The notes under the pieces: generated by a model | Database searches by the model: none | Told to the model about the DNA's origin: nothing | The model's input: only the letters and a program-made list of their open reading frames with translations | Position numbers and translations under genes: made by a program | In this document: positions 8,886 to 19,404 of the stretch, in pieces | Layout of the letters: each line of letters begins with the position of its first letter | Numbering within the stretch: position 1 is the first letter of the stretch | NCBI RefSeq assembly: GCF_029839275.1 | Contig: NZ_JAOCAH010000003.1 | Coordinates: 372,001-436,000 of the forward strand | Reading direction: 5' to 3' | Source: Pseudomonas sp. GD03944 | GTDB taxonomy: Bacteria > Pseudomonadota > Gammaproteobacteria > Pseudomonadales > Pseudomonadaceae | DNA: 64,000 bases

Positions 8886-10952
8886 ATGATGAATGCCCGT
8901 ACCCAGACAGACATCCCGCTGGCCGATACCGCCCGCCCGGTCGCCAGCACCTCGTTCGCCGCACTGTGCCGGCCGGCATTGCGCCAGGCCTTCGTGAAAC
9001 TCGACCCCCGCCAGCTGGTGCGTTCGCCGGTGATGCTGGTGGTGGAGCTGACCGCGCTGGTCACCACCGTGCTGTGCTTCATCCCCAACCCGGCGGTGTC
9101 CACCGGACTGGCCGTGCAGATCACCCTGTGGCTGTGGTTCACCGTGCTCTTCGCCAATTTCGCCGAAGCCCTGGCCGAAGGCCGCGGCAAGGCCCGTGCC
9201 GACAGCCTCAAGTCCGGTAGCCAGGGCCTGGTGGCGCGCCGCGAACAGGGCGCCGGCCAGTACCAGGCGGTGGCCGCCAGCAGCCTGGTGCGCGGCGACA
9301 TCGTGCGGGTCGAAGCCGGTGAGCTGATCCCCGGCGACGGCGAGGTCATCGAAGGCATCGCCGCGGTCAACGAGGCGGCGATCACCGGCGAGTCGGCACC
9401 GGTGATCCGCGAGTCCGGTGGCGACCGCTCGGCCGTCACCGGCAACACCCGGGTGGTGTCCGACTGGCTGCGGGTGCGGATCACCGCCAACCCCGGCGAG
9501 TCGACCCTGGACCGCATGATTGCCCTGGTCGAAGGCGCGAAACGGCAGAAGACGCCCAACGAGATCGCCCTGGACATCCTGTTGATCGGCCTGACCCTGA
9601 TCTTCCTGCTGGTGGTGGCGACCCTGCAGCCGTTCGCCCGCTACGCCGGCGGCGACCTGCCGCTGGTGTATCTGGCGGCGCTGCTGGTGACGCTGATCCC
9701 GACCACCATCGGCGGCTTGCTGTCGGCCATCGGCATCGCCGGCATGGACCGCCTGGTGCGCCTCAACGTGATCGCCAAATCCGGCCGGGCGGTGGAGGCC
9801 GCCGGGGACGTGCACGTGCTGCTGCTCGACAAGACCGGCACCATCACCTTCGGCAACCGCCGCTGCTCCGCCCTGGTCAAGGCCCCGGGCGTGTCCGGCA
9901 AGGTCCTGACCGAGGCGGCGTTGCTGGCGTCCCTGGCGGACGACACGGCGGAAGGCAAGTCCATCGTCGAGTACCTGCGCCCCTTGAATGTTGGCCCGGA
10001 ACCCGAGCGCAGCGCGATCGAGGCGATTGCCTTCAGCGCCGAGACGCGCCTGTCCGGTGCCAACTGGAACGGCCAGTGCTACCGCAAGGGCGCGGTGGAT
10101 GCGGTGCTGCTCTACCTGGGCATGACCCGCGAACAGATGCCGGAGCCCCTGGCCCGTGAGGTGGACAAGATCGCCCAGAGCGGCGGCACGCCGTTGCTGG
10201 TGGCCGGGGAAGGGCGCCTGCTCGGCGCCATCCACCTCAAGGACGTGGTCAAGCCGGGGATTCGCGAGCGTTTCGCCGAGCTGCGGGCCATGGGCATCCG
10301 CACCGTGATGGTGACCGGCGACAACCCGCTGACCGCCGCGGCGATCGCTGCCGAGGCCGGGGTGGACGACGTGATCGCCGAAGCCACACCGGAGAAGAAA
10401 CTGCAGCGCATCCGCTCGGAACAGGCCGAAGGCAAGATGGTCGCCATGTGCGGCGATGGCGCCAACGATGCCCCGGCCCTGGCCCAGGCCGATGTCGGCC
10501 TGGCCATGAACGACGGCACCCAGGCGGCCCGCGAGGCGGCCAACCTGGTGGATCTCGACTCCGATCCGACCAAGCTGCTGGACGTGGTGCAGGTGGGCAA
10601 GGAGCTGCTGGTCACCCGCGGCGCGCTGACCACCTTCTCGGTGGCCAACGACGTGGCCAAATACTTCGCCATCCTGCCGGCGCTGTTCGCCGGGATTTAC
10701 CCGCAACTGGGCGCGCTCAACCTGATGCAGCTGCACAGCCCGCAGAGCGCGATCCTCTCGGCCATCGTGTTCAACGCGCTGATCATCGTCGCGCTGATTC
10801 CCCTGGCCCTGCGAGGCGTGCGGGTGCAGGCGGTGGACGCGGCCAGCCTGCTGCGCCGCAACCTGCTGATCTACGGCCTGGGCGGCATCCTGGTGCCCTT
10901 CGTCGGGATCAAGCTGATCGATGTGCTGCTGGTGGCGCTGGGCCTGGTGTAA
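8886..10952 (+). CDS. kdpB: KdpB, catalytic P-type ATPase subunit
   Basis: 688 residues. The phosphorylation motif DKTGT is present with Asp315, the TGES actuator loop lies near residue 168, and the hinge motif [10 protein letters not shown] is intact, so this is a full P-type ATPase of class IA. It hydrolyses ATP and drives K+ into the cytoplasm through KdpA/KdpB. Two adjacent ATGs (8886 and 8889) are both possible starts. A stem-loop sits between its stop and kdpC. Confidence 0.98.
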   Translation: MMNARTQTDIPLADTARPVASTSFAALCRPALRQAFVKLDPRQLVRSPVMLVVELTALVTTVLCFIPNPAVSTGLAVQITLWLWFTVLFANFAEALAEGRGKARADSLKSGSQGLVARREQGAGQYQAVAASSLVRGDIVRVEAGELIPGDGEVIEGIAAVNEAAITGESAPVIRESGGDRSAVTGNTRVVSDWLRVRITANPGESTLDRMIALVEGAKRQKTPNEIALDILLIGLTLIFLLVVATLQPFARYAGGDLPLVYLAALLVTLIPTTIGGLLSAIGIAGMDRLVRLNVIAKSGRAVEAAGDVHVLLLDKTGTITFGNRRCSALVKAPGVSGKVLTEAALLASLADDTAEGKSIVEYLRPLNVGPEPERSAIEAIAFSAETRLSGANWNGQCYRKGAVDAVLLYLGMTREQMPEPLAREVDKIAQSGGTPLLVAGEGRLLGAIHLKDVVKPGIRERFAELRAMGIRTVMVTGDNPLTAAAIAAEAGVDDVIAEATPEKKLQRIRSEQAEGKMVAMCGDGANDAPALAQADVGLAMNDGTQAAREAANLVDLDSDPTKLLDVVQVGKELLVTRGALTTFSVANDVAKYFAILPALFAGIYPQLGALNLMQLHSPQSAILSAIVFNALIIVALIPLALRGVRVQAVDAASLLRRNLLIYGLGGILVPFVGIKLIDVLLVALGLV

Positions 10953-10972
10953 GGCGCGCCAAGACTTTCATC

Positions 10973-10999
10973 GGAGGGCAGGCGGGTGCCTGTCCCTCC
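10973..10999 (+). other. Intercistronic stem-loop between kdpB and kdpC
   Basis: GGAGGGCAGGC and GCCTGTCCCTCC pair with a GGGT loop and a single bulged base. No run of T follows, so it is not a typical terminator; it could protect or punctuate the operon mRNA and affect kdpC translation, whose ribosome site begins just after it. Confidence 0.5.
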
Positions 11000-11017
11000 C
11001 GGATACGGAGAACACCC

Positions 11018-11584
11018 ATGCTGACTCAATTGCGTCCCGCCGTTGCGGTACTGGCTTTCATGACCCTGCTGACCGGGGTCGCCTACCCCCTGAGCGTCAC
11101 TGGCGTGGCCCAGGTGGCCTTTCCCGAACAGGCCAACGGCAGCCTGGTGCGTGACGGCGACGGCACGGTGCGCGGCAGTGCGCTGCTGGCCCAGCCGTTC
11201 GACGGCGCCCAGTGGTTCCAGCCGCGGCCGTCCGCCGGCAACCACGCCACGGTGGCCAGCGCCGCCAGCAACCTCGCACCCAGCAACCCGGCCCTGGCCG
11301 AACGCATTGCCGGCACCGCCGCGCAGTGGCAGCAGGCCGGGCAGGGCGCGGTGCCAATGGAACTGGTCACCACCTCGGCCAGTGGCCTCGACCCGCACCT
11401 GTCCCCGGACGCTGCGCGCTATCAGGTGGCGCGCATCGCCGAAGCCCGGGGCATTCCCGAATCGCGCCTGGTGCGCCTGATTGAACAGCAGGTGCAGCAG
11501 TCGCCGGTGGGCCCGCCGGTGGTCAACGTACTGGCGCTGAACCGGGCGCTGGCCGACAATCCACCCACCCTGGTCACTGAGTAA
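11018..11584 (+). CDS. kdpC: KdpC, accessory subunit of the Kdp ATPase
   Basis: 188 residues with a single N-terminal membrane anchor ([18 protein letters not shown]) and a periplasmic domain with the family sequence [10 protein letters not shown] and, further on, SGLDPHLSP. KdpC assembles with KdpFAB and is thought to stabilise the complex or assist ATP or K+ binding. The ATG at 11018 has GGAG about 8 bases upstream. It is followed five bases after the stop by kdpD. Confidence 0.97.
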   Translation: MLTQLRPAVAVLAFMTLLTGVAYPLSVTGVAQVAFPEQANGSLVRDGDGTVRGSALLAQPFDGAQWFQPRPSAGNHATVASAASNLAPSNPALAERIAGTAAQWQQAGQGAVPMELVTTSASGLDPHLSPDAARYQVARIAEARGIPESRLVRLIEQQVQQSPVGPPVVNVLALNRALADNPPTLVTE

Positions 11585-11589
11585 GCTGT

Positions 11590-14247
11590 ATGAACGATGC
11601 TGCACGCGCCGATGCCCTGTTGGCCGACTTGCCCCGGGGCGGGCGCGGTCGCCTGAAAGTCTTTCTCGGTGCGGCGCCAGGGGTGGGCAAGACCTTCGCT
11701 ATGCTGCAGGCGGCGCAGGCCCAGTTGCGCCAGGGCGTGGACCTGCGGGTCGGGGTGGTGGAAACCCATGGCCGGGCGGAAACCGAAGCGCTGCTCACCG
11801 GGCTGCCGCAGCAGCCGGCGCAGCGCATCGAGTACCGCGGCGTGGCGCTCAGCGAAATGGACCTGGACGCCATCCTGGCGCGGCCGCCGGCCTTGCTGCT
11901 GGTCGACGAACTGGCCCACAGCAACGTGCCCGGCAGCCGCCACGGCAAGCGCTGGCAGGACGTGCAGGAGCTGCTCGATGCCGGTATCGATGTCTACACC
12001 ACGGTCAACGTGCAGCACCTGGAAGCGCTCAACGACCAGGTGCGCGACATCACCGGGGTGCAGGTGCGCGAGACAGTGCCGGACTGGGTGCTGCAGGAGG
12101 CCGACGAGATCCTGCTGATCGACCTGCCACCCCGGGAACTGCTGGAGCGCCTGCGCGACGGCAAGGTGTACGTGCCGGAACAGGCGCGGGCCGCCATCGA
12201 CGCCTTCTTCAGCCAGACCAACCTCACCGCGCTGCGCGAGCTGGCCATGCAGACCGCCGCGGCCCGGGTGGATGCCGACCTCAATCGCCGCTACCGCCAG
12301 CAGGGCCTGGAAGCGCCGGCGGTGCGCGGGCGCCTGCTGCTCGGCATCGACGGCGACGGCCAGGCCGAACGCCTGGTGCGTCATGCCTGCCGGGTGGCGG
12401 AGCGGCGGCATCTGCCCTGGTCGGTGGTGCACGTGGACACCGGCGGCGAGCGTGACGAGGCGCGCCTGGGCAACCTGCAGGCGGCCCAGCAACTGGCCGA
12501 GCGCCTGGGCGGTGAGGTGGTGCTGCTGCGCGGTGACTCGGTGGCCGACACCCTGATCGAACACGCCCGGGAGCGCCGGGCCAGCCTGATTCTGGTGGGC
12601 CGCAGCCGACGCCGCCTGCGCCGTCGCTGGCATGTCGGGCGCGGATTGGCCGAGCGCCTGTTGGGCTTGGGCGAAGGGCTGGAAGTCAGCGTGCTGGACA
12701 CCGAGGCCGACCGCGCGCCGGCTCTGGCCCACGCCCGCCCGCCGGTGCAGTGGCCAGCCTATGGGCTGGCGCTGTTGGCAACCGGCGTGGCGGCGGCGGT
12801 GGCCCTGGGCCTGGCCCGTTTCGTCGAGCTGCCGAACATCTCCCTGGTGTTCCTCGCGGCGGTGCTGGTGATTGCCGTGCGCAGCAGCCTGGGCCCGGCC
12901 CTGGCGTGCGCCGGCCTGTCATTTCTGGCCTACAACTTCCTGTTCATCCAGCCGACCCTGACCTTGAGCATCCAGCGCCAGGAAGATGTGCTGACGCTGC
13001 TGTTCTTCGTGCTCATGGCCGGCCTGACCGGCAACCTGGCGACCCGCCAGCGCCGGCAGTTGCAGGTGCTGCGCCAGACCCAGGCGGAAACCACCGCGCT
13101 GCTCGACCTGTCGCGGCGCCTGACCGCGGCCACCGATCGCCAGGCTGTGCTGGCGGCAGCGATGCAGCAGTTCGGCCACTGGTCCGATGTCGACGTCAGC
13201 GTGCTGGCGCGCAGCGACGACGGCGTGTGGCGCGTGGAGGCCGGGGTGCAACGGCTGCTGGCCGAGCCGGAACGGGCGGCGGCGGATTGGTCCTGGAAGC
13301 ACGGCCAGCCGGCGGGCGCGGGCACCGGCACCCTGCCAGGCGGACGTTGGTGGTGGTGGCCGTTGTCGGCCGAAGAAGGGCCGCTGGCCCTGTTGGGCAT
13401 CAGCACCCGCGACGGCAGTGCCCTGGCCCCGGAGCGCCGGCGCCTGATCGCGGCCCTGGGGCAACCATTGGCCCAGGCCCTGGCGCGGGCGCAGCTGGCT
13501 GAAGACCTGGAAGCGGCGCGCCTGCACGGGCAAACCGAAGAGCTGCGCAGCGCCTTGCTGGCCTCGGTATCCCACGACCTGCGCACGCCGCTGACCGCCA
13601 TGCGCGGCTCCATCGACAGCCTGCTGGCCCTGGGCGAGCAGATCCCCCTGGCGGATCGCCGCGAGCTGCTCGAAGGCACCCGCGACGAGGCCGAGCGCCT
13701 CGACCGCTACATCCAGAACCTGCTGGACATGACCCGCCTGGGCCATGGCGAACTCAAGCTGGCCCGGGACTGGATCGCCCCGGCCGATATCGTCGCCAGC
13801 GCCCTGCAACGCCTGCGTCCGGTGCTCGCGCCGCTGCAGGTAGAGGTGCAGGTGGCCGACGAGCTGCCGCTGCTGTATGCCCATGCGGCGCTGATCGAAC
13901 AGGCACTGGTCAATGTGCTGGAGAACGCCGCGCGCTTCTCGCCGCACCCGGGGCGCCTGCGGGTGAGCCTGGAGGCGGCCGACGGCGAGCTGCGTTTCGC
14001 CGTCAGTGACGAAGGACCGGGGATTCCCGAGCCCGAGCGCGAACGGATCTTCGACATGTTCTACACCGTGGCCCGGGGCGATCGCGGTGGGCAGGGCACC
14101 GGCCTCGGCCTGGCGATCTGTCAGGGCATGGTGGGGGCCCATGGCGGGCGGGTGAGCGTGGGCGAGGGCCTGGACGGCCAGGGCACCACCCTGACCCTGC
14201 ACCTGCCGGTGCACCCGCAACCGCAGATGGACGAGGAGAGCGCATGA
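11590..14247 (+). CDS. kdpD: KdpD, turgor/potassium sensor histidine kinase
   Basis: 885 residues in the full KdpD order: KdpD N-terminal domain with Walker A GAAPGVGKT (27-35) and LLVDELAHSNVPGSRHGKRW, a universal-stress-like domain (about 235-375), four membrane helices (about 395-490), a GAF-like region, the dimerisation domain with SVSHDLRTPL (His662) and an ATPase domain with the N, G1 and G2 boxes (NVLENAARF, DEGPGIPE, GTGLGLAI). It senses low external K+ or ionic stress and phosphorylates KdpE. It follows kdpC by five bases and overlaps kdpE by four. Confidence 0.97.
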   Translation: MNDAARADALLADLPRGGRGRLKVFLGAAPGVGKTFAMLQAAQAQLRQGVDLRVGVVETHGRAETEALLTGLPQQPAQRIEYRGVALSEMDLDAILARPPALLLVDELAHSNVPGSRHGKRWQDVQELLDAGIDVYTTVNVQHLEALNDQVRDITGVQVRETVPDWVLQEADEILLIDLPPRELLERLRDGKVYVPEQARAAIDAFFSQTNLTALRELAMQTAAARVDADLNRRYRQQGLEAPAVRGRLLLGIDGDGQAERLVRHACRVAERRHLPWSVVHVDTGGERDEARLGNLQAAQQLAERLGGEVVLLRGDSVADTLIEHARERRASLILVGRSRRRLRRRWHVGRGLAERLLGLGEGLEVSVLDTEADRAPALAHARPPVQWPAYGLALLATGVAAAVALGLARFVELPNISLVFLAAVLVIAVRSSLGPALACAGLSFLAYNFLFIQPTLTLSIQRQEDVLTLLFFVLMAGLTGNLATRQRRQLQVLRQTQAETTALLDLSRRLTAATDRQAVLAAAMQQFGHWSDVDVSVLARSDDGVWRVEAGVQRLLAEPERAAADWSWKHGQPAGAGTGTLPGGRWWWWPLSAEEGPLALLGISTRDGSALAPERRRLIAALGQPLAQALARAQLAEDLEAARLHGQTEELRSALLASVSHDLRTPLTAMRGSIDSLLALGEQIPLADRRELLEGTRDEAERLDRYIQNLLDMTRLGHGELKLARDWIAPADIVASALQRLRPVLAPLQVEVQVADELPLLYAHAALIEQALVNVLENAARFSPHPGRLRVSLEAADGELRFAVSDEGPGIPEPERERIFDMFYTVARGDRGGQGTGLGLAICQGMVGAHGGRVSVGEGLDGQGTTLTLHLPVHPQPQMDEESA

Positions 14248-14936
14248 GCAGCCAGCCCACGACCATCCTGATCGTCGACGACGAGCCGCAGATCCGCAAA
14301 TTCCTCCGTATCAGCCTCGCCGCCCAGGGCTACACCGTGCTGGAAGGCGCCAACGGCGAGCAGGGCTTGGCTCAGGCAGCCCTGGGCAAGCCGGACCTGG
14401 TGGTGCTCGACCTGGGCCTGCCGGACATGGACGGCCAACAGGTGCTGCGCGAGCTGCGCGCCTGGTCGAGTGTGCCGGTGCTGGTGCTGTCGGTACGCGC
14501 CAGCGAAGGCGAGAAGGTGCTGGCCCTGGACGGCGGCGCCAACGACTACGTGACCAAGCCCTTCGGCATCCAGGAATTCCTGGCCCGGGTGCGGGTGCTG
14601 CTGCGTCAGTCGCTGGTGGCCGAGCAACTGGAATCGAGCCGCTCGATCGGGCCGCTGACCGTGGATTTCGCCTACCGACGGGTGCTGCTGGACGGTGCCG
14701 AGGTGGCCCTGACGCGCAAGGAATACGCGGTGCTGGAGCAACTGGCGCGGCATGCCGGGCGGGTGGTGACCCAGCAGCAACTGCTCAAGGACATTTGGGG
14801 GCCGACCCACACCGAGGACACCCATTACCTGCGGGTGGTGGTGGGGCACCTGCGGCAGAAGCTGGCCGACGACCCGGCCAGCCCGCGTTTCATCGTCACC
14901 GAAGCCGGGGTCGGCTACCGCCTGAAAGGGGCGTGA
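14244..14936 (+). CDS. kdpE: KdpE, OmpR-family response regulator of the kdp operon
   Basis: 230 residues. The receiver domain has the acidic pair in VDDEP, phosphoacceptor Asp56 (VVLDLGLPD) and the conserved Lys in YVTKPF. The C-terminal half is an OmpR/PhoB winged helix with RKEYAVLEQLARHAGRVV and HYLRVVVGHLRQKL. Translationally coupled to kdpD by an ATGA overlap. It presumably activates kdpF from the repeats before 7020. Its stop is six bases from the convergent patatin gene, and a short stem AGGGGC/GCCCCT spans the junction. Confidence 0.97.
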   Translation: MSSQPTTILIVDDEPQIRKFLRISLAAQGYTVLEGANGEQGLAQAALGKPDLVVLDLGLPDMDGQQVLRELRAWSSVPVLVLSVRASEGEKVLALDGGANDYVTKPFGIQEFLARVRVLLRQSLVAEQLESSRSIGPLTVDFAYRRVLLDGAEVALTRKEYAVLEQLARHAGRVVTQQQLLKDIWGPTHTEDTHYLRVVVGHLRQKLADDPASPRFIVTEAGVGYRLKGA

Positions 14937-14942
14937 GGCCCC

Positions 14943-15986
14943 TCAGCGTTCGTTGTTCTCGTACTTGTCCAGGGTGTCGCTGGCGATCTGCCGGCCGAGC
15001 ATGATCAGCTCCGGCGCCTTGTAGAACTCGAAGAAGCGGCACACCCGCTTGGGCACGTTAACCAGAATGTCCGGTGGATAGCCGGCGATCTTGTACTGCG
15101 CCAGGGAAGTCTGCATCACCTCGAAACTCTGGTTGATCAGCTCCAGCAGCGAGGCCGGCCCGGCCAGGTCGGCGACCCGCGAGCCGCTGGCGGATTTCGG
15201 TGCACCGGCGGTTTCCGGTGCGGCGGCGGGTTGCTGTTCGGCCGGGTCGGCTTCGTCGATCCAGGGGTTGGGTGCCTCCAGCACCTCGTGGCTGCGGTCT
15301 TCCAGCAGCAGGATGTCGCTGTCGTCGTCGGCCTTGCGGCGGAAGGACGGCAGGCGCGCGCCCAGGCCACTCATGAGCTGGTCGAAGCGGCCTTTCAGGG
15401 CCGGCGGCCGTTCGATCACCGGCAACTGGTAATGGGCCTGGCCGGTGGCGTTGAGGTTGACCGCGATGATCAGGTCGCAGTGGGCCGAGACCACCGGCAC
15501 GATCGGCAGCGGGTTGAGCAGGCCACCGTCGACCAGCATGCGCTTGCCCTGGACCACCGGAGTAAACAGGCTGGGGATCGCCGCCGAGGCGCGCATGGCC
15601 TGGTGCAGGCAGCCTTCCTGGAACCAGATTTCCTGCTGGTTGGTGAGGTCAGTGGCCACGGCAGTGAAGGGGATGGACAGGTTCTCGATGTCGATCTCGC
15701 CGACGATCTCGCGGATGCGCCCGAAGACTTTCTCGCCGCGGATGGCGCCCAGGCGGAAGCTCACGTCCAGCAGGCGCAGGACATCCAAGTAATCCAGGCT
15801 CTGGGTCCAGTCGCTGTATTCCTTGAGCTTGCCCGCCGCGTAGATGCCGCCGATCACCGCGCCCATGGAGCAGCCGGCGATGCAGGCGATTTCATAGCCC
15901 CGTGCCTCCAGTTCCTCGATCACCCCGATATGCGCGTAGCCCCGTGCGCCGCCCGAACCCAGTACCAGTGCCACTCGCTTGCTCAT
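14943..15986 (-). CDS. Patatin-like phospholipase (RssA-like)
   Basis: 347 residues. The patatin catalytic dyad is visible: the glycine-rich GSGGARGYAH oxyanion motif, nucleophile Ser40 in GCSMG and Asp153 in VDGGLLNPLP. These enzymes hydrolyse acyl chains from phospholipids. No signal peptide, so cytoplasmic or membrane-associated. A low-complexity linker rich in Ala, Pro and Glu (about 245-265) separates the catalytic domain from a C-terminal helical part. It is convergent with kdpE and divergent from selD. Confidence 0.92.
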   Translation of the reverse strand: MSKRVALVLGSGGARGYAHIGVIEELEARGYEIACIAGCSMGAVIGGIYAAGKLKEYSDWTQSLDYLDVLRLLDVSFRLGAIRGEKVFGRIREIVGEIDIENLSIPFTAVATDLTNQQEIWFQEGCLHQAMRASAAIPSLFTPVVQGKRMLVDGGLLNPLPIVPVVSAHCDLIIAVNLNATGQAHYQLPVIERPPALKGRFDQLMSGLGARLPSFRRKADDDSDILLLEDRSHEVLEAPNPWIDEADPAEQQPAAAPETAGAPKSASGSRVADLAGPASLLELINQSFEVMQTSLAQYKIAGYPPDILVNVPKRVCRFFEFYKAPELIMLGRQIASDTLDKYENNER

Positions 15987-16107
15987 TCACACCCCCATTG
16001 CACAATGCCTATCAACATACGCTGGCCGACCGGCAGCGCCAAGGCACCAGTGACCCCACGGCCTGCTAGAATGCGCGCGCCTGTCGACACGAGAGCAGTG
16101 AGAGTCC

Positions 16108-17142
16108 ATGAGTGAGCCGATTCGTTTGACCCAGTACAGCCACGGCGCTGGCTGCGGGTGCAAGATTTCCCCCAAGGTGCTGGAAGTGATCCTGGCCGGC
16201 AGCGGGGCGCAGAACCTCGACCCCAACCTGTGGGTCGGCAACACCTCCCGGGACGACGCAGCGGTGTACGCCATCGATGGCGAGCGCGGCGTGGTGTCCA
16301 CCACCGATTTCTTCATGCCGATCGTCGATGATCCCTACGACTTCGGGCGCATCGCCGCCACCAACGCCATCAGCGACATCTACGCCATGGGCGGCGACCC
16401 GTTGATGGCCATCGCCATTCTCGGCTGGCCGGTGAACGTGCTGGCCCCGGAAGTGGCGCGTGAAGTGATTCGCGGTGGCCGCGCGGTGTGCGACGCGGCG
16501 GGTATTCCCCTGGCGGGCGGCCACTCCATCGACGCCCCGGAGCCGATCTTCGGCCTGGCGGTCACCGGCCTGGTGGAAAAACGCTACATGAAGCGCAACG
16601 ACACCGCGACCGCCGGCTGCACCCTGTACCTGACCAAACCCCTGGGCATCGGCATCCTTACCACTGCCGAGAAAAAGGCCAAGCTGCGTGCCGAGGACGT
16701 GGGCCTGGCCCGCGACTGGATGTGCACCCTGAACAAGCCGGGCAGCCGCTTCGGCCGGCTCGAGGGCGTGACGGCGATGACCGATGTCACCGGCTTCGGC
16801 CTGCTCGGTCACCTGGTGGAAATGGCCGACGGCGCCGGCCTCACCGCGCGCATCGAGTTCGCCAAAGTGCCGCGCCTGGAGCACGTCGAGTACTACCTGG
16901 AACAGGGCTGCGTCCCCGGCGGCACCCTGCGCAATTTCGACAGCTACGGCGAGAAGATCGCGCCATTGCCGGAACTGCACAAACTGCTGCTGTGCGACCC
17001 GCAGACCAGCGGGGGCCTGCTGGTTGCCGTGACCCCGGAAGGCGAGGCCGAATTCCTCGCCACGGCCGGGGAACTGGGACTGGCGCTGCAACCCATCGGC
17101 CACCTGCTGGAGCGACAGCGTCACGCCGTCGAGGTGATCTGA
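16108..17142 (+). CDS. selD: Selenide, water dikinase SelD
   Basis: 344 residues beginning [19 protein letters not shown]. Cys16 and Lys19 correspond to the catalytic Cys17 and Lys20 of E. coli SelD; the cysteine is encoded normally (no in-frame UGA), so this is the Cys form. The enzyme makes selenophosphate from selenide and ATP, the donor for selenocysteine and for 2-selenouridine in tRNA. The stop overlaps the mnmH start by one base (TGATG). A possible -10 (TAGAAT) lies at 16067-16072. Confidence 0.97.
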   Translation: MSEPIRLTQYSHGAGCGCKISPKVLEVILAGSGAQNLDPNLWVGNTSRDDAAVYAIDGERGVVSTTDFFMPIVDDPYDFGRIAATNAISDIYAMGGDPLMAIAILGWPVNVLAPEVAREVIRGGRAVCDAAGIPLAGGHSIDAPEPIFGLAVTGLVEKRYMKRNDTATAGCTLYLTKPLGIGILTTAEKKAKLRAEDVGLARDWMCTLNKPGSRFGRLEGVTAMTDVTGFGLLGHLVEMADGAGLTARIEFAKVPRLEHVEYYLEQGCVPGGTLRNFDSYGEKIAPLPELHKLLLCDPQTSGGLLVAVTPEGEAEFLATAGELGLALQPIGHLLERQRHAVEVI

Positions 17143-18242
17143 TGCGCGACAACACTCAGGATTACCGCGCGCTGTTCCTCGACGGCGTGCCGATGATGGA
17201 CGCCCGGGCGCCGGTGGAGTTTGCCAAGGGCGCCTTTCCCGGTGTGGTCAACCTGCCACTGATGAACGACATCGAGCGGCAGAAGGTCGGTACCAGCTAC
17301 AAACAGGACGGGCAGCAGGCGGCCATCGAGCTGGGCCATCGCCTGGTCAGCGGGCCGATCAAGGCCGCGCGCATCGAGGCCTGGGCGGCGTTCGCCAAGG
17401 CCAACCCCGACGGCTACCTGTACTGTTTCCGCGGCGGGCTGCGTTCGCAGATCGTCCAGCAGTGGCTCAAGAGCGAGGCTGGCATCCACTACCCGCGGGT
17501 AATCGGTGGCTACAAGGCGATGCGCACCTTCCTGCTGGAAACCACCCAGCAGGCGGTGGCGCAGTGCAATTTCGTGCTGGTGGCCGGCATGACCGGCACC
17601 GGCAAGACCGAAGTGATCGCTCAACTGGGGAACAGCCTGGACCTGGAAGGCCACGCCAATCACCGGGGCTCCAGCTTCGGCAAGCGCGCCACCGGGCAAC
17701 CGGCGCAGATCGATTTCGAGAACGCCCTGGCGGTGGACATCCTGCGCAAGCGCGCGGCTGGCCTCTCGCAGTTCGTGCTGGAAGACGAAGGGCGGATCAT
17801 CGGCAAGTGCTCGCTGCCGCTCGAGCTGTACCAGGGCATGCAGCACTACCCGATGGTGTGGCTGGAGGACAGCCTGCAGGGGCGCGTCGAGCGCATCCTC
17901 AAGGACTACGTCACCGACCTGTGCGCCGCGTTCATCGAGCTGCAGGGCGAGGAGGAGGGCTTCAAGGCGTTCGCCGAGCGGTTGCAGCAGAGCCTGACCA
18001 ACATCACCAAGCGCCTGGGCGGCGAGCGTTACCAGCGCCTGGCGGCGATCATGCAGCAGGCGCTGCAGGAACAGCAGGCCGGGGCGGGCGTGGATCTGCA
18101 CCGGGCCTGGATCGAGGCGCTGCTGGTGGAATACTACGACCCGATGTACGTGTTCCAGCGCGAGAGCAAGGCCGGGCGCATCGAGTTCGCCGGCGATCAG
18201 CAGGCGGTGGTCGAGTACTTGGAGCAGCGCAATCATGCCTGA
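17142..18242 (+). CDS. mnmH: tRNA 2-selenouridine synthase MnmH (SelU/YbbB)
   Basis: 366 residues from the ATG at 17142, overlapping the selD stop. An N-terminal rhodanese domain carries the catalytic Cys95 in [10 protein letters not shown], and a P-loop domain follows with GMTGTGKT (149-156). The enzyme geranylates 2-thiouridine and exchanges sulfur for selenium at the wobble base of tRNAs for Lys, Glu and Gln using selenophosphate. Coupling to selD is the usual arrangement and gives substrate and enzyme from one mRNA. Two tRNA-Glu genes with a UUC anticodon, a natural substrate class, occur at 48.7-49.0 kb. Confidence 0.96.
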   Translation: MRDNTQDYRALFLDGVPMMDARAPVEFAKGAFPGVVNLPLMNDIERQKVGTSYKQDGQQAAIELGHRLVSGPIKAARIEAWAAFAKANPDGYLYCFRGGLRSQIVQQWLKSEAGIHYPRVIGGYKAMRTFLLETTQQAVAQCNFVLVAGMTGTGKTEVIAQLGNSLDLEGHANHRGSSFGKRATGQPAQIDFENALAVDILRKRAAGLSQFVLEDEGRIIGKCSLPLELYQGMQHYPMVWLEDSLQGRVERILKDYVTDLCAAFIELQGEEEGFKAFAERLQQSLTNITKRLGGERYQRLAAIMQQALQEQQAGAGVDLHRAWIEALLVEYYDPMYVFQRESKAGRIEFAGDQQAVVEYLEQRNHA

Positions 18243-18362
18243 CCCCGGGCACTTTTGCTGAAGCGAAGCGTCATATCGAATCGCCGGGGACTTGATTTTC
18301 GAATGCCCAAGGGTCGCCAGCAAACGGTCTGTTGAACCTGCTTTTTCCGAGGAGTATGAGCA

Positions 18363-18641
18363 ATGAAAGCCTGGATCTGTCTCCCCCTGATGGTACTGGT
18401 GCTGGCCGGTTGTGCCGGCAAGACGGCGTACCGTGACACCTGCGCGACCCAGCTGGACGCGGCCTGGCAGGAACTCGACCTGGCCAAGGCCGAGGGTTTC
18501 GCCGGTACCGTGAGTTATTCCAAGGCGTTGTCGCTGCTGACCGCCGCCAAGACCCAGCAACAGTTCGAAGGCTACAAGGGCTGCACCAGCAAGTCCGAGC
18601 GAGCGCGTTTCTACATCCGTGAATCGCGGGCGGGCCGTTGA
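18363..18641 (+). CDS. Small putative lipoprotein
   Basis: 92 residues. The N-terminus is a lipoprotein signal peptide with lipobox LAGC (Cys17), so the mature protein should be about 76 residues, lipid-anchored in the envelope. The mature part has two further cysteines (DTCATQ and KGCTSK) that could form a disulfide, and a helical central region. GAGGAG precedes the ATG at 18363. No known domain was recognised. Its stop overlaps the next start by one base, suggesting cotranscription with the flavin reductase. Confidence 0.8.
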   Translation: MKAWICLPLMVLVLAGCAGKTAYRDTCATQLDAAWQELDLAKAEGFAGTVSYSKALSLLTAAKTQQQFEGYKGCTSKSERARFYIRESRAGR

Positions 18642-19249
18642 TGCTGCTCGACTTCGCGCACCTGTCGCCCCTGGAGTGCTACCGCTGGCTGGCCTCGACG
18701 GTGACGCCCAGGCCGATCGCCTGGGTCTCGAGCCTGTCTGCCGACGGGGTCAGCAACCTGGCCCCGTTCAGCTTCTTCCAGGTGATCAGCGACGAGCCGC
18801 CGACCCTGATGATCAACGTCGGCACCCGTGACGACGGCAGCCTCAAGGACACTCTGCGCAACGTGCAGGCCACCGGCGAGCTGGTGATCCAGCTGGTGTC
18901 CTTCGCCCAGGCCGAAGCCATGAACGCCAGTGCGGCGGTGCTGCCCCACGGCATCAGCGAATTCGAGCACTGCGGCATTCCCACCCAGGCGTCCCAGCGC
19001 GTGGCGCCGCCGCGGGTGCTGGGCGCACCGGTGGCGTTCGAGTGCCGCGTGGCGCAGATCCAGCCGTACCCGGCCGACGCGCCGAACTGCCACCTGATCT
19101 TCGCCGAAGTCCTGCTGGCGCATGTCGACGACAAGGTGCTGACCGACAACGGCCGCATCGACCCGCACAAACTCGACCTGGTCGGGCGGCTCGGCGGCAT
19201 GTCCTACAGCCGCACCCAGGACACCTTCGACATGCAGCGCCCGAGCTGA
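18641..19249 (+). CDS. Flavin reductase-like FMN-binding protein
   Basis: 202 residues from the ATG at 18641 (TGATG overlap with the lipoprotein gene). It has the flavin reductase domain order: RWLASTVTPRPIAWVSS, the NLAPFSFFQVIS flavin-binding strand, and a late GRLGGMSYSRT motif, features of the FMN-binding split-barrel group related to short-chain flavin reductases. Probably binds FMN and reduces it with NAD(P)H, or uses it to reduce another substrate; partner monooxygenase not evident in this neighbourhood. Confidence 0.88.
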   Translation: MLLDFAHLSPLECYRWLASTVTPRPIAWVSSLSADGVSNLAPFSFFQVISDEPPTLMINVGTRDDGSLKDTLRNVQATGELVIQLVSFAQAEAMNASAAVLPHGISEFEHCGIPTQASQRVAPPRVLGAPVAFECRVAQIQPYPADAPNCHLIFAEVLLAHVDDKVLTDNGRIDPHKLDLVGRLGGMSYSRTQDTFDMQRPS

Positions 19250-19404
19250 AGCTGCCCTCACTGCGACAAAAGCGACGCCGACATAGCTATTAGCACCAAA
19301 CCCCCGGGTTGATGGCTTGTCGCCAGCAGCCTTGTGCTCCTATGTTTCCGGATGGACTGCGGGCAGCGCCGCTGCCTGGCTGTCATCCATGCGAGGGGGG
19401 AGCT

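Noticed and set aside
7122..10736. Antisense open frame of about 1200 codons over kdpFAB
   Set aside because: It is the mirror of strongly coding kdp genes in GC-rich DNA, has no recognisable domain and is rich in His, Gln and Arg, the signature of a shadow frame.
16108..16167. Selenocysteine form of SelD
   Set aside because: The catalytic codons are TGC, not TGA, and no SECIS-like hairpin is needed or seen.
19250..19404. FliA (sigma-28) promoter for the chemoreceptor
   Set aside because: A GCCGACAT near 19276 resembles the -10 but no suitable -35 element lies 15 bases upstream.
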